This document shows positions 54,887 through 62,006 of a stretch of 64,000 nucleotides of DNA, piece by piece (the first letter of the stretch is position 1; each line of letters opens with the position of its first letter). The notes under the pieces were generated by a model. The model did not search any database, was not told where the DNA came from, and was given only the letters and a program-made list of their open reading frames with translations. The stretch is from NCBI RefSeq assembly GCF_001644605.1, contig NZ_CP011388.1, positions 1 through 64,000 of the forward strand, read 5' to 3'. Made by a program: the position numbers and the translations under genes. Source of the DNA: Paenibacillus swuensis. GTDB lineage: Bacteria; Bacillota; Bacilli; Paenibacillales; DY6.

Positions 54887-55309
54887 ATGGCTGTCATCAA
54901 GGCGAATGCCGAGGATACGAAATTGTTGGCACGATTAATGCGTGCGGAAGCCGAGGGTGAAGGCGAACTTGGCATGCTTATGGTAGGCAATGTAGGCGTG
55001 AATCGAGTTCGGGGCAACTGCCTTGATTTCCGCAACATCCGCACATTGCCCCAAATGATTTACCAGCGTCCCGGCGGCTTTGAAGCGACGATTAAAGGTT
55101 ACTTCTACCAACGGGCAAGGGAATCCGAAATCAAGCTGGCGAAACGAGTAATCAATGGAGAACGTCAACATCCCGCCACGAACGGGTTATGGTTTTATCG
55201 CCCAACCGGCGGTTGTCCGGCAACCTGGTACGATCAACGTAACACGGGGCGCTTCAAAGCCCACTGCTTCTTCGCGCCGACACGCGGTGATTGCCCAAGC
55301 GTTTATTGA
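54887..55309 (+). CDS. cwlJ: Spore cortex-lytic cell wall hydrolase CwlJ
   Basis: A 140-residue hydrolase of the SleB/CwlJ (Hydrolase_2) family, without signal peptide. RAEAEGEGELGMLMVGNVGVNRV has the conserved Glu, and the end is GRFKAHCFFAPTRGDCPSVY. CwlJ degrades cortex during germination, triggered by Ca-dipicolinate, and sits in the coat because of GerQ. GerQ is encoded 53 nt downstream, as in Bacillus. The ATG follows GGAAGGAATC. Confidence 0.92.
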   Translation: MAVIKANAEDTKLLARLMRAEAEGEGELGMLMVGNVGVNRVRGNCLDFRNIRTLPQMIYQRPGGFEATIKGYFYQRARESEIKLAKRVINGERQHPATNGLWFYRPTGGCPATWYDQRNTGRFKAHCFFAPTRGDCPSVY

Positions 55310-55361
55310 GACGTGTGTACTGTTTCACGATTATAAAGGATTGAAAGGATGATGTATAAAC

Positions 55362-55823
55362 ATGTATCCATATGCTCCCTTTCCAAGATCTTCTGTTCCC
55401 TACGGTTACCCGATGCAAGGCCAAGGTATGATGCCCGGACAAGGGCAAGGTATGATGCCCGGAGGTCCAGGAGGTCAGATGACCCCGCCGCAACCGAGCG
55501 GCAGTTATCTCCCTGGCACAGTCCCGGGTGCCGTTGCGTCGGCTGTACTTCCGTTTGTTGAAGAATCTTACATAGAAAATATTCTTCGGCTAAACCTCGG
55601 CAAGGTTGCAACCGTGTATATGACGTTCGAAAACAGCGCGCAATGGAATAACAAAATCTTTCAAGGCGTCCTGAAAGGCGCCGGCCGGGATCACATTATC
55701 CTGGAGGATGCCAACGGTGTCAATTACTTGCTCTTGATGATTTATCTCGATTACATCACGTTCGATGAAGATATTACTTATAACTACCCGTTCCAAGGCT
55801 TCCAAGGACCTGTAACCAGATAA
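55362..55823 (+). CDS. gerQ: Spore coat protein GerQ
   Basis: A 153-residue coat protein. The first 55 residues are rich in Gly, Met, Gln and Pro (GQGMMPGQGQGMMPGG), including a tandem duplication of the GQGMMPG unit; the C-terminal part (YIENILRLNLGKVATVYMTFE...) is the conserved GerQ domain. In Bacillus GerQ holds CwlJ in the coat and is cross-linked by transglutaminase. It forms a two-gene unit with cwlJ. A Shine-Dalgarno AAAGGATG is about 13 nt upstream, a little far. Confidence 0.92.
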   Translation: MYPYAPFPRSSVPYGYPMQGQGMMPGQGQGMMPGGPGGQMTPPQPSGSYLPGTVPGAVASAVLPFVEESYIENILRLNLGKVATVYMTFENSAQWNNKIFQGVLKGAGRDHIILEDANGVNYLLLMIYLDYITFDEDITYNYPFQGFQGPVTR

Positions 55824-55849
55824 GTTTGCCTGCTGCCCTGTTCATCTTC

Positions 55850-55889
55850 CAACCCCCTCCTTCGGATTCACTTCGAAGAGGGGGTTACT
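55850..55889. terminator. Bidirectional terminator after gerQ
   Basis: AACCCCCTCCTTCG/CGAAGAGGGGGTT hairpin; the stop codon of the minus-strand neighbour lies inside it. Confidence 0.8.
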
Positions 55890-56182
55890 TGTTTAAATTC
55901 CCACACATGAATTTTAGCCCTCCCGCCTTCAATCCATACGTGAAACGGTTCCCATAACGTTGGTTTCGCAAGTTCTTCCGTTCGTTCCTTTTTTAATTGC
56001 AGGTAGAAATCCTCGGAGGTATTATGCCAGATCTCTACGAAAAGCTGCGCTTGATCCGCTCCTTCCAGCCATTCGATACGAATCCCCTGCCCGTTGTAAG
56101 CCGCTATGCGTTCACTCATAAATTTCAGATAGGGCTCCCTGTAATCGGATTTTATTTTGTACTCCACAAAAATTTTACGCAT
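55868..56182 (-). CDS. Conserved hypothetical protein (ferredoxin-fold-like)
   Basis: A 104-residue soluble protein with alternating beta and helix elements (MRKIFVEYKIKSDYREPYLKFMSERI..., a pattern of dimeric alpha-beta barrel proteins) and WEPFHVWIEGGRAKIHVWEF at the end. No family is recognised with confidence. The ATG has GAAGGAAGG upstream. Its last residues are encoded in the terminator shared with gerQ. Confidence 0.65.
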   Translation of the reverse strand: MRKIFVEYKIKSDYREPYLKFMSERIAAYNGQGIRIEWLEGADQAQLFVEIWHNTSEDFYLQLKKERTEELAKPTLWEPFHVWIEGGRAKIHVWEFKQVTPSSK

Positions 56183-56307
56183 GTTGGTTTGCCTTCCTTC
56201 CTTCTGCTTTATATACTATAGAACATATTTCTTTTCTTACATTATAAAATAGATCGCGTAGGATGATAATGTTGTAATAGTATTCCTGACTTTAGGAGGA
56301 GAACCGT

Positions 56308-57291
56308 TTGGACACAGGAACCCATCTAGTTATCGGACTCGGACTGGCCGGACTGGCTCATATTGACCCTGTTGTGGCTTCCGATTCCACCCTTGCTACC
56401 GCGGTGTTTATCGGTACCGTATTGGGACAACAAGCTCCTGACGCAGACACCCTTATCCGTTTTCGCGGCAATGCGGCTTACATTAAGAATCATCGCGGTA
56501 AATCCCATTCCTTGCCGGCGGTTGCGCTTTGGACATTGCTTATAACTGGGCTAATTTCGTTATTCTTTCCTGCAGCTTCCGTTGCGCATCTTATGCTTTG
56601 GGTATTTATCGCTGTCGCGTTGCATGTTTTCATTGATTGCTTTAACACCTATGGTACCCAGGCGGCTTACCCCCTTACAGAGAAGTGGATTTCATGGAAC
56701 ATTATTCACATCTTCGATCCGTTCATCTTTGTTGCGCACGTGATCGCGATCTTGTTCTGGACATTCAGTTTAACGAAACCGGAGTTTATCTTCACCGCGT
56801 TGTATATCATCATTGCCGGATACTATTTATGGCGCACGTTTGTTCACTTCTGGTTGCAACGGAGCTTGCCTAAGCACGATCCCGAGTATAAGACAGGGGA
56901 AACCTACTATGCGATTCCTACCGTTAAATATAACGCCTGGAACGTGGTAAAGCGTATAGATTCCCGTTCTTATCGCATCGGCGATTTTTCCGGGGGAACA
57001 TTACGTTGGTTGGACCAGGCTACCTGTTCCGATCATCCTGCCGCGGAGCTATCCAAGCAGTCGCAAGAAATCGGCGCTTTTACGTACTTCTCTTCATTTG
57101 CTTGCGCGGATGTGAAAGAGCATAAATGGGGGTATGAAGTGCGTTGGGTAGATGTTCGTTACCGGCACCGTAAACAATATCCGTTTGTGGGTGTCATCTT
57201 GATGAACACGGAATACAAAGTGTTGGATGCTTATGTAGGTTGGTTAAGCGATGAACGGTTAGAGAAAAGATTGCGGATGGACAGCTACTGA
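56308..57291 (+). CDS. YfhP/YdjM-like membrane-bound metal-dependent hydrolase
   Basis: A 327-residue protein of the DUF457/YdjM-like family. MDTGTHLVIGLGLAG (His), PDADTLIRF and NHRGKSHSLPAV (His-x3-Ser-His) form the probable metal site in the N-terminal membrane region (four or five helices to about 190). The C-terminal 130 residues are soluble. Bacillus YfhP is similar, and relatives take part in membrane or spore functions that are not well defined. The TTG start follows TAGGAGGAG. Confidence 0.82.
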   Translation: MDTGTHLVIGLGLAGLAHIDPVVASDSTLATAVFIGTVLGQQAPDADTLIRFRGNAAYIKNHRGKSHSLPAVALWTLLITGLISLFFPAASVAHLMLWVFIAVALHVFIDCFNTYGTQAAYPLTEKWISWNIIHIFDPFIFVAHVIAILFWTFSLTKPEFIFTALYIIIAGYYLWRTFVHFWLQRSLPKHDPEYKTGETYYAIPTVKYNAWNVVKRIDSRSYRIGDFSGGTLRWLDQATCSDHPAAELSKQSQEIGAFTYFSSFACADVKEHKWGYEVRWVDVRYRHRKQYPFVGVILMNTEYKVLDAYVGWLSDERLEKRLRMDSY

Positions 57292-57299
57292 AATACAAT

Positions 57300-57327
57300 A
57301 AAGCTCAAGGGGATTCCCTTGAGCTTT
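57300..57327. terminator. Bidirectional terminator
   Basis: AAAGCTCAAGGG/CCCTTGAGCTTT hairpin between the YfhP-like gene and the first SASP gene. Confidence 0.85.
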
Positions 57328-57349
57328 ACTGTGATGCAAGATGTATAGA

Positions 57350-57571
57350 TTAACGAGATTGACCGGAAATGGATTGCTCAGCGATTTCAACCAAACGGCG
57401 AGTGATGTGACCACCGATTGCACCTGTGTCGCGAGTAGCCATGTTACCGTAGTAACCGTCTTGCGGAATTTGAATGCCAAGCTCTTGAGCGATTTCATAT
57501 TTCAATTGCTCTAATGCTTGGTTAGCTTGTGGTACAACTAAATCGTTAGTACGGCTTGATCCTGATCCCAT
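57350..57571 (-). CDS. Alpha/beta-type small acid-soluble spore protein (copy 1)
   Basis: A 73-residue SASP that coats spore DNA and protects it. The conserved cores are ALEQLKYEIAQELGI (with the GPR protease site EIAQE), GYYGNMATRDTGAIGGHITRRLVEIAEQ. It ends SISGQSR. Residues 2-66 are identical to those of the second copy at 59.4-59.6 kb. A sigma-G promoter (TGAATA, 18-nt spacer, CATAATA) lies at 57628-57658. The ATG at 57571 has AGGGAG upstream. Confidence 0.96.
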   Translation of the reverse strand: MGSGSSRTNDLVVPQANQALEQLKYEIAQELGIQIPQDGYYGNMATRDTGAIGGHITRRLVEIAEQSISGQSR

Positions 57572-57627
57572 AATGAAAATCTCCCTTCGAATGTGCAATC
57601 TCTGATGTATTTGCAAGCTTGCAAACT

Positions 57628-57658
57628 TATTATGATACCGTGCAGAACTTGTTATTCA
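57628..57658 (-). promoter_or_regulatory. Sigma-G promoter of SASP copy 1
   Basis: Minus strand -35 TGAATA (57653-57658), 18-nt spacer, -10 CATAATA (57628-57634); consensus for forespore sigma-G is TGAATA / CATACTA. Confidence 0.65.
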
Positions 57659-57697
57659 CTATATTCCGAAAAAAACGAATTTTTGAGGTGGAAGATT

Positions 57698-57883
57698 TTG
57701 AGCAAATCGTTATCCTTATTTTTTGCCGTTCTGTCTACAATTCTGCTGGTTGGAGTCGGTGCTGCCCTTAGTTTTCGCAACGTATGGCTGGTCATCGGAT
57801 TGATTGTAGCTTGGGTCGCTTTGTTAGGTTATTCTTTTGCATTGAAAGCTCGTCTACGCAGACAACAGGAATCCGAAGAATAG
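57698..57883 (+). CDS. Small membrane protein, DUF5325/YlaF-like
   Basis: A 61-residue protein with two hydrophobic helices (about 5-25 and 28-48) and a basic tail (LKARLRRQQESEE). It resembles YlaF of Bacillus (DUF5325). A TTG start at 57698 is chosen because GAGGTGG lies about 7 nt upstream. It is divergent from SASP copy 1 and ended by a strong terminator. Function unknown. Confidence 0.7.
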   Translation: MSKSLSLFFAVLSTILLVGVGAALSFRNVWLVIGLIVAWVALLGYSFALKARLRRQQESEE

Positions 57884-57894
57884 TTGCGCCATAC

Positions 57895-57934
57895 GAAACA
57901 CCCTCAACCGAGTAGGTTGAGGGTGTTTTTATCG
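57895..57934. terminator. Bidirectional terminator
   Basis: AAACACCCTCAACC/GGTTGAGGGTGTTTTT hairpin between the YlaF-like gene and trpS. Confidence 0.9.
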
Positions 57935-57946
57935 AAATGATACTTA

Positions 57947-58927
57947 TTATAAGCGAAAGCCCATGCGTTGTTTTACTTCGCGCAAAGTAGCGTTTGCCGT
58001 TACAGCCGCCTTCTCCGCGCCCTGAGCCAGAATGGCGTCCAGTTGACCGGATTCCCGGATCTCATAATAACGCTGTTGAATGGGTTCCAACAAGCTGACA
58101 ACAGCTTCGGCTACGCCTTTCTTAAATGCCCCGTAGCCTTCGCCTTCATATTTGGCTTCCACCTCTTGTAAACTTAAACCGGAGCATCCGGCATAAATAC
58201 TCATGAGGTTGCTGATTTCAGGTTTGTTGGCCGGATCAAACTTCACTTCACGTCCGGAATCCGTCGTAGCGCGGCTGATCTTCTTCCGGATCACATCCGG
58301 CGCATCCAACATCGATATAAAGCTAGCCGGATTGGGACTGCTCTTGCTCATCTTACTTGAAGCGTCGTCTAGAGACATAATACGAGCGCCTACCTTTTGA
58401 ATATAGGGCTCAGGTACCGTGAACAAATCTCCGAAGCGTTGATTAAACCGCTGGGCCAAATCCCGCGTAAGCTCCAGATGCTGCTTCTGATCGTCGCCAA
58501 CCGGAACCAAGTCGGTATTGTAAGCGAGAATATCCGCTACCATTAGCGCAGGGTACACAAACAAACCTGAACCGATGGAGGACTTACCTGCGGATTTATC
58601 CTTAAACTGCGTCATACGCTCCAATTCGCCCATATACGTGAGCGTTGTCATCAACCATCCCAATTCAGCGTGTGCCGGAACATGGGATTGCAGATATACG
58701 CTGGCTTTCTGGGGATCAATACCTGACGCAAGATAAAGAGCCGCTACAGATGCGCTGTTCTCACGTAAAGCTTCCGGTTCCTGTGGAGTTGTGACCGCAT
58801 GAAGATCCACCACCATGAAATAACACTCATGCGAATGCTGCAGCTCCACAAAGTTTCGAATCGCGCCGATATAGTTGCCTAACGTTAGTTGGCCGCTCGG
58901 TTGTATGCCTGACAATACTTTTTTCAT
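57947..58927 (-). CDS. trpS: Tryptophanyl-tRNA synthetase
   Basis: A 326-residue class I synthetase charging tRNA-Trp. HIGH-type motif in SGIQPSGQLTLGNYIGA; KMSKS motif intact as KMSKSSPN. It has the typical GDDQKQHLELTRDLAQRFN active-site helix. Length is normal (about 330). It is preceded by a T-box leader, so expression should rise when uncharged tRNA-Trp accumulates. The ATG follows AAAAGGAGATG. Confidence 0.97.
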   Translation of the reverse strand: MKKVLSGIQPSGQLTLGNYIGAIRNFVELQHSHECYFMVVDLHAVTTPQEPEALRENSASVAALYLASGIDPQKASVYLQSHVPAHAELGWLMTTLTYMGELERMTQFKDKSAGKSSIGSGLFVYPALMVADILAYNTDLVPVGDDQKQHLELTRDLAQRFNQRFGDLFTVPEPYIQKVGARIMSLDDASSKMSKSSPNPASFISMLDAPDVIRKKISRATTDSGREVKFDPANKPEISNLMSIYAGCSGLSLQEVEAKYEGEGYGAFKKGVAEAVVSLLEPIQQRYYEIRESGQLDAILAQGAEKAAVTANATLREVKQRMGFRL

Positions 58928-58954
58928 AGATATTCATCTCCTTTTATAAAAAAA

Positions 58955-59250
58955 ACAAAAAAAGCCTTCCGTCGCAAGGGACGAAAGACCGTGGTACCAC
59001 CCTAATTCCATGTTAATCTGCGCCTTAAGGAACGAAGATGCAGTTCATCTCGTCCGCGCTGTAATAACATGCTTGATCTCCATAACGGGGAGAAACCGAC
59101 TACGCCTACCCAAGGCGCAAACTGCACCTCTTCAGCCTCGCGCTCCAAGACCCATTCCATCCGCCGCAGCACCGGTTCACACCACCCACCGGCTCTCTTC
59201 AGCCTACGCGATACGGACGTACTTACTCCTGTCATAGCGTTTCAATATTT
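58955..59250 (-). ncRNA. T-box riboswitch leader of trpS
   Basis: On the minus strand the conserved T-box sequence GGGTGGTACCACGG is at 58989-59002 and is followed by a terminator stem (CTTTCGTC/GACGGAAG, 58963-58988) and seven T. Upstream there are AGAGA and GGTG/GAACC elements typical of stem I. A candidate Trp specifier UGG lies at 59152-59154 in the context GAATGGG; this assignment is tentative. A sigma-A promoter lies just upstream. Confidence 0.88.
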
Positions 59251-59256
59251 ACACTA

Positions 59257-59284
59257 ATTATATACGGCAAACCGACAAAGTCAA
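59257..59284 (-). promoter_or_regulatory. Sigma-A promoter of the trpS T-box transcript
   Basis: Minus strand TTGACT (59279-59284), 16-nt spacer, TATAAT (59257-59262). Confidence 0.8.
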
Positions 59285-59330
59285 CGTTTGAATTCGGCAT
59301 AAAATACCTGCCAAAATTTTTTTTGCAGAA

Positions 59331-59360
59331 TGCGTATTATTTTACTTTATGGTCATACTA
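59331..59360 (+). promoter_or_regulatory. Sigma-G promoter of SASP copy 2
   Basis: TGCGTA, 17-nt spacer, CATACTA; the -10 is a perfect match to the sigma-G consensus and the start codon follows 20 nt after it. Confidence 0.7.
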
Positions 59361-59380
59361 CCTTCATGGAGGTGATAACA

Positions 59381-59605
59381 TTGGGATCAGGATCTAGCCG
59401 TACTAATGATTTGGTAGTACCACAAGCGAACCAAGCTCTTGAGCAATTGAAGTATGAAATCGCTCAAGAATTGGGTATTCAAATTCCGCAAGATGGTTAC
59501 TACGGTAACATGGCGACTCGCGATACAGGCGCTATCGGTGGACACATCACTCGCCGTCTTGTAGAAATCGCCGAGCAACAACTAGCTGGACGTTACTCCA
59601 GATAA
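59381..59605 (+). CDS. Alpha/beta-type small acid-soluble spore protein (copy 2)
   Basis: A 74-residue SASP identical to copy 1 (57.4 kb) up to residue 66 and then differing (QLAGRYSR against SISGQSR). The genes differ only at scattered, mostly third-codon positions. A TTG start is used where copy 1 has ATG, with GGAGGTGATAACA ahead. The GPR site EIAQE is kept. It sits on the opposite strand and on the other side of trpS. Confidence 0.96.
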   Translation: MGSGSSRTNDLVVPQANQALEQLKYEIAQELGIQIPQDGYYGNMATRDTGAIGGHITRRLVEIAEQQLAGRYSR

Positions 59606-59621
59606 TCAGTTATACCATACT

Positions 59622-59655
59622 TAACAAGGTGACTGTGCGCAGTCACCTTCCTTTG
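59622..59655 (+). terminator. Terminator of SASP copy 2
   Basis: AAGGTGACTG/CAGTCACCTT hairpin followed by a CT-rich tail. Confidence 0.75.
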
Positions 59656-59658
59656 TGT

Positions 59659-59886
59659 TTACTTGTATACAGAACCTCTGATGGTATTACTGTAAACCTT
59701 CCCGCGAATGCTCTCTTCCTCTTCTTCTTGTTCTCTCTCAATATCTTCCGGGCGTAGAGGATCTACCTGCTCTGTCTGAATATCACCCAGGACGGGGTCA
59801 TCGAAATCATGATCCTGCTCCTGTCGAAAAGGGAAGAGAAGTAACAGAAAGAGTAATAACGTCAGTACAACGAATCCGGTTTTCAT
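59659..59886 (-). CDS. Small membrane-anchored acidic protein
   Basis: A 75-residue protein. Residues 3-20 form one strongly hydrophobic helix (VVLTLLLFLLLLFPF). The rest is hydrophilic, with an acidic central stretch (EREQEEEEES) and a basic C-terminus (IRGKVYSNTIRGSVYK). No family is recognised. The topology suggests a short anchor with the tail outside the cell or in the cytoplasm. Confidence 0.65.
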   Translation of the reverse strand: MKTGFVVLTLLLFLLLLFPFRQEQDHDFDDPVLGDIQTEQVDPLRPEDIEREQEEEEESIRGKVYSNTIRGSVYK

Positions 59887-59956
59887 ATTCCTGTACCACC
59901 GCCTGTTGTTGTATGTCTATCTATGCAGTGTGGACGAAATATTCTGGTTTTAAACA

Positions 59957-59994
59957 AAGAACCCTTCTCCGAGAAAACGGAAAAGGGTTAAATC
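59957..59994 (-). terminator. Possible terminator
   Basis: AACCCTTCTCCG/CGGAAAAGGGTT hairpin downstream of the minus-strand 60.0-60.4 kb gene; its T-run is short. Confidence 0.55.
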
Positions 59995-60044
59995 GTATGT
60001 ATAATGATAGAAGAATAAGTGCTTTATCTCTCTTTATCATTCTG

Positions 60045-60425
60045 TTAGATTCTATGCTGGTTGATTTCAGCCACGAGGTTCGCCATGTTGTAGTTGGACT
60101 CGAACTGTACACTTGCGACTAGTACGTTCTGTCTAACAGTAAAATCGAAATAAATTTCTCCATGCGTCCAATGCTTCTTCATCTTCAACGACTGTATTGC
60201 CATTGTGCAGAATGCGCTCTGCTGCGCACCCGTCAAACCTTTCCCCGGTTCATTCATAGCTCCGTCCTTGCTCTCGATTGGATTATGACGAATGCCAAAC
60301 TTACCGATCGCATTGTTGCGGATTTGGATGAAGACCGTGCCAGAAGATAAATAGTCTAATTCTCCAAGTAATTTCTTAAAAGCCATATCTAGCTGCCTAG
60401 CTAAAGGGAGCTGTTCAATTAACAA
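60045..60425 (-). CDS. Conserved hypothetical protein
   Basis: A 126-residue soluble protein with LARQLDMAFKKLLGELDYLSSGTVFIQIRNNAIGKFGIRHNP at the N-terminal half. The TTG start at 60425 is chosen because GGAGGAG lies 5 nt upstream; the frame stays open about 12 codons farther. I recall similar short proteins in Paenibacillus, but I do not recognise a domain or function. It is divergent from the chemoreceptor gene. Confidence 0.7.
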   Translation of the reverse strand: MLIEQLPLARQLDMAFKKLLGELDYLSSGTVFIQIRNNAIGKFGIRHNPIESKDGAMNEPGKGLTGAQQSAFCTMAIQSLKMKKHWTHGEIYFDFTVRQNVLVASVQFESNYNMANLVAEINQHRI

Positions 60426-60681
60426 TGAATCTCCTCCTTCCGTATTGTTTATGCAAATCACACCCAGTTATAGGGAGTTTTTATCATTATAATGCGACTT
60501 GCGACCTAATATCAACATAAATTTACATAAAAATTATAAAATAATGAAAATAACTGGTAATAACTCATTTTTCAACAAATTTTGCAACAGGTTTAAGGAG
60601 ATTTTATAGACCTATTGTCTCATAGAGTGATATAATAAGGAGAAATTTGGGTGTTAATACTTAGTTAAGAAGGTGGATATG

Positions 60682-61941
60682 ATGGAATGGTTTAACGGTT
60701 TATCTTTCCGTAGTAAATTGTTCGGAGGTGGATTTACAGTCGTCGGCTTGTTTTCTGTCATTACCTTGGTGATTCTGTTCAATTCTGATTTTCCTGTGTT
60801 TCTGGGTATTATTCTGATTGTGTTGATGTTAACAGGCAGTTATTTTATTTTTAACCTACTCGAGAAAGCGCTAACAGAACCGATTACGAGCTTATCCCGC
60901 GTTGCCCTCGGTATTTCTAAAGGGGATTTTACACAGAAAATTGAAGTGCGCTCGGAAGATGCTCTTGGAGAGCTGGGGCATTCCTTCAACCGGATGATTG
61001 ATAAGCTGAAAGAAATTTTGAACGAAACAACAACGATCTCCAGAACCGTATCCGATTCCAGCCGCGACATTTACCTCAAGAATCAACATCTGCGCAATGT
61101 CCTTCAACAAGTTACGCTATCCGCAGGAGAACTCGCAACGGGAGCCAACGAAATTTCCGAGGATGTATCCGACATGTCCGTATCCGTTAAGGATATAGAA
61201 TCCAAAGTCGTTGCTTACGCTCAGTCCACCCGTGAGATGAATCAAAGATCTGAACATACCGTGAATCTCATTGAGAAAGGCCGCCTTGCTGTTGAAAGCC
61301 AAACTCAGGGGATGAAGAGCAATATCCAAGCGACAGCGAACGTATCCGCGACCATTTCCGAGCTGGCTAAGCAAGCCGCGGGCATTACGAAGATTACGAA
61401 GACCATTTCCGAAATCGCTGAGCAGACCAATCTGCTTTCTCTGAACGCATCCATTGAGGCAGCCAGAGCCGGTGAACATGGTAAAGGTTTTGCAGTAGTT
61501 GCCCAAGAGGTTAGGAATCTGGCCGAAGAATCGACCGCCTCCACGAAAGAAGTGTTTAATTTAGTCAAAAGTATTGAACGCGGCATCCATCAAGCCATTC
61601 ATCATATTCAAGCCAATGAGCAGATTGTAAATACGCAGAACGGATTAATCCAGGAAACAGAACGGGTCTTTTCTGAAATCGTGGATTCTGTAAGCTTTAT
61701 TGGAAACCAGATTGCTTCCTTTAGTAAAGAAAGCGAACAGATGCTGGAGAACTCGCGCCGAATATCCAACGCCGTTGAGAATATTTCCGCCATCACGCAG
61801 CAATCCGCAGCCGGAACGGAAGAGGTTTCCGTTTCCATGAATGCACAGATTGCATCTGTACAAGACATGGTTGAACGCTCTGAAAGTATGTCGCAGTTGG
61901 TCTCTCAATTACAACGAACGATTCAAATCTTTAAATTTTGA
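60682..61941 (+). CDS. Methyl-accepting chemotaxis protein without an ectodomain
   Basis: A 419-residue chemoreceptor. Two helices (about 12-33 and 37-57) are joined by a loop of only a few residues, so there is no extracellular sensor. A HAMP domain (about 58-110, [26 protein letters not shown]) and the signalling domain follow. The kinase-contact hairpin [39 protein letters not shown] is intact. It may sense membrane state or an internal signal. ATG codons at 60679 and 60682 are both possible; the latter is better spaced from AAGGTGG. Confidence 0.9.
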   Translation: MEWFNGLSFRSKLFGGGFTVVGLFSVITLVILFNSDFPVFLGIILIVLMLTGSYFIFNLLEKALTEPITSLSRVALGISKGDFTQKIEVRSEDALGELGHSFNRMIDKLKEILNETTTISRTVSDSSRDIYLKNQHLRNVLQQVTLSAGELATGANEISEDVSDMSVSVKDIESKVVAYAQSTREMNQRSEHTVNLIEKGRLAVESQTQGMKSNIQATANVSATISELAKQAAGITKITKTISEIAEQTNLLSLNASIEAARAGEHGKGFAVVAQEVRNLAEESTASTKEVFNLVKSIERGIHQAIHHIQANEQIVNTQNGLIQETERVFSEIVDSVSFIGNQIASFSKESEQMLENSRRISNAVENISAITQQSAAGTEEVSVSMNAQIASVQDMVERSESMSQLVSQLQRTIQIFKF

Positions 61942-61959
61942 TCATCCTTACATAATGAA

Positions 61960-62000
61960 GAAGACCGTTCCCACCATGGGGAACGGTCTTCTTCATTATG
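61960..62000. terminator. Bidirectional terminator
   Basis: GAAGACCGTTCCC/GGGAACGGTCTTC hairpin between the chemoreceptor gene and pepF. Confidence 0.9.
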
Positions 62001-62006
62001 GTTACG

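Noticed and set aside
59010-59257. Short frames in the trpS leader
   Set aside because: They fall inside the T-box RNA, whose conserved elements explain the sequence.
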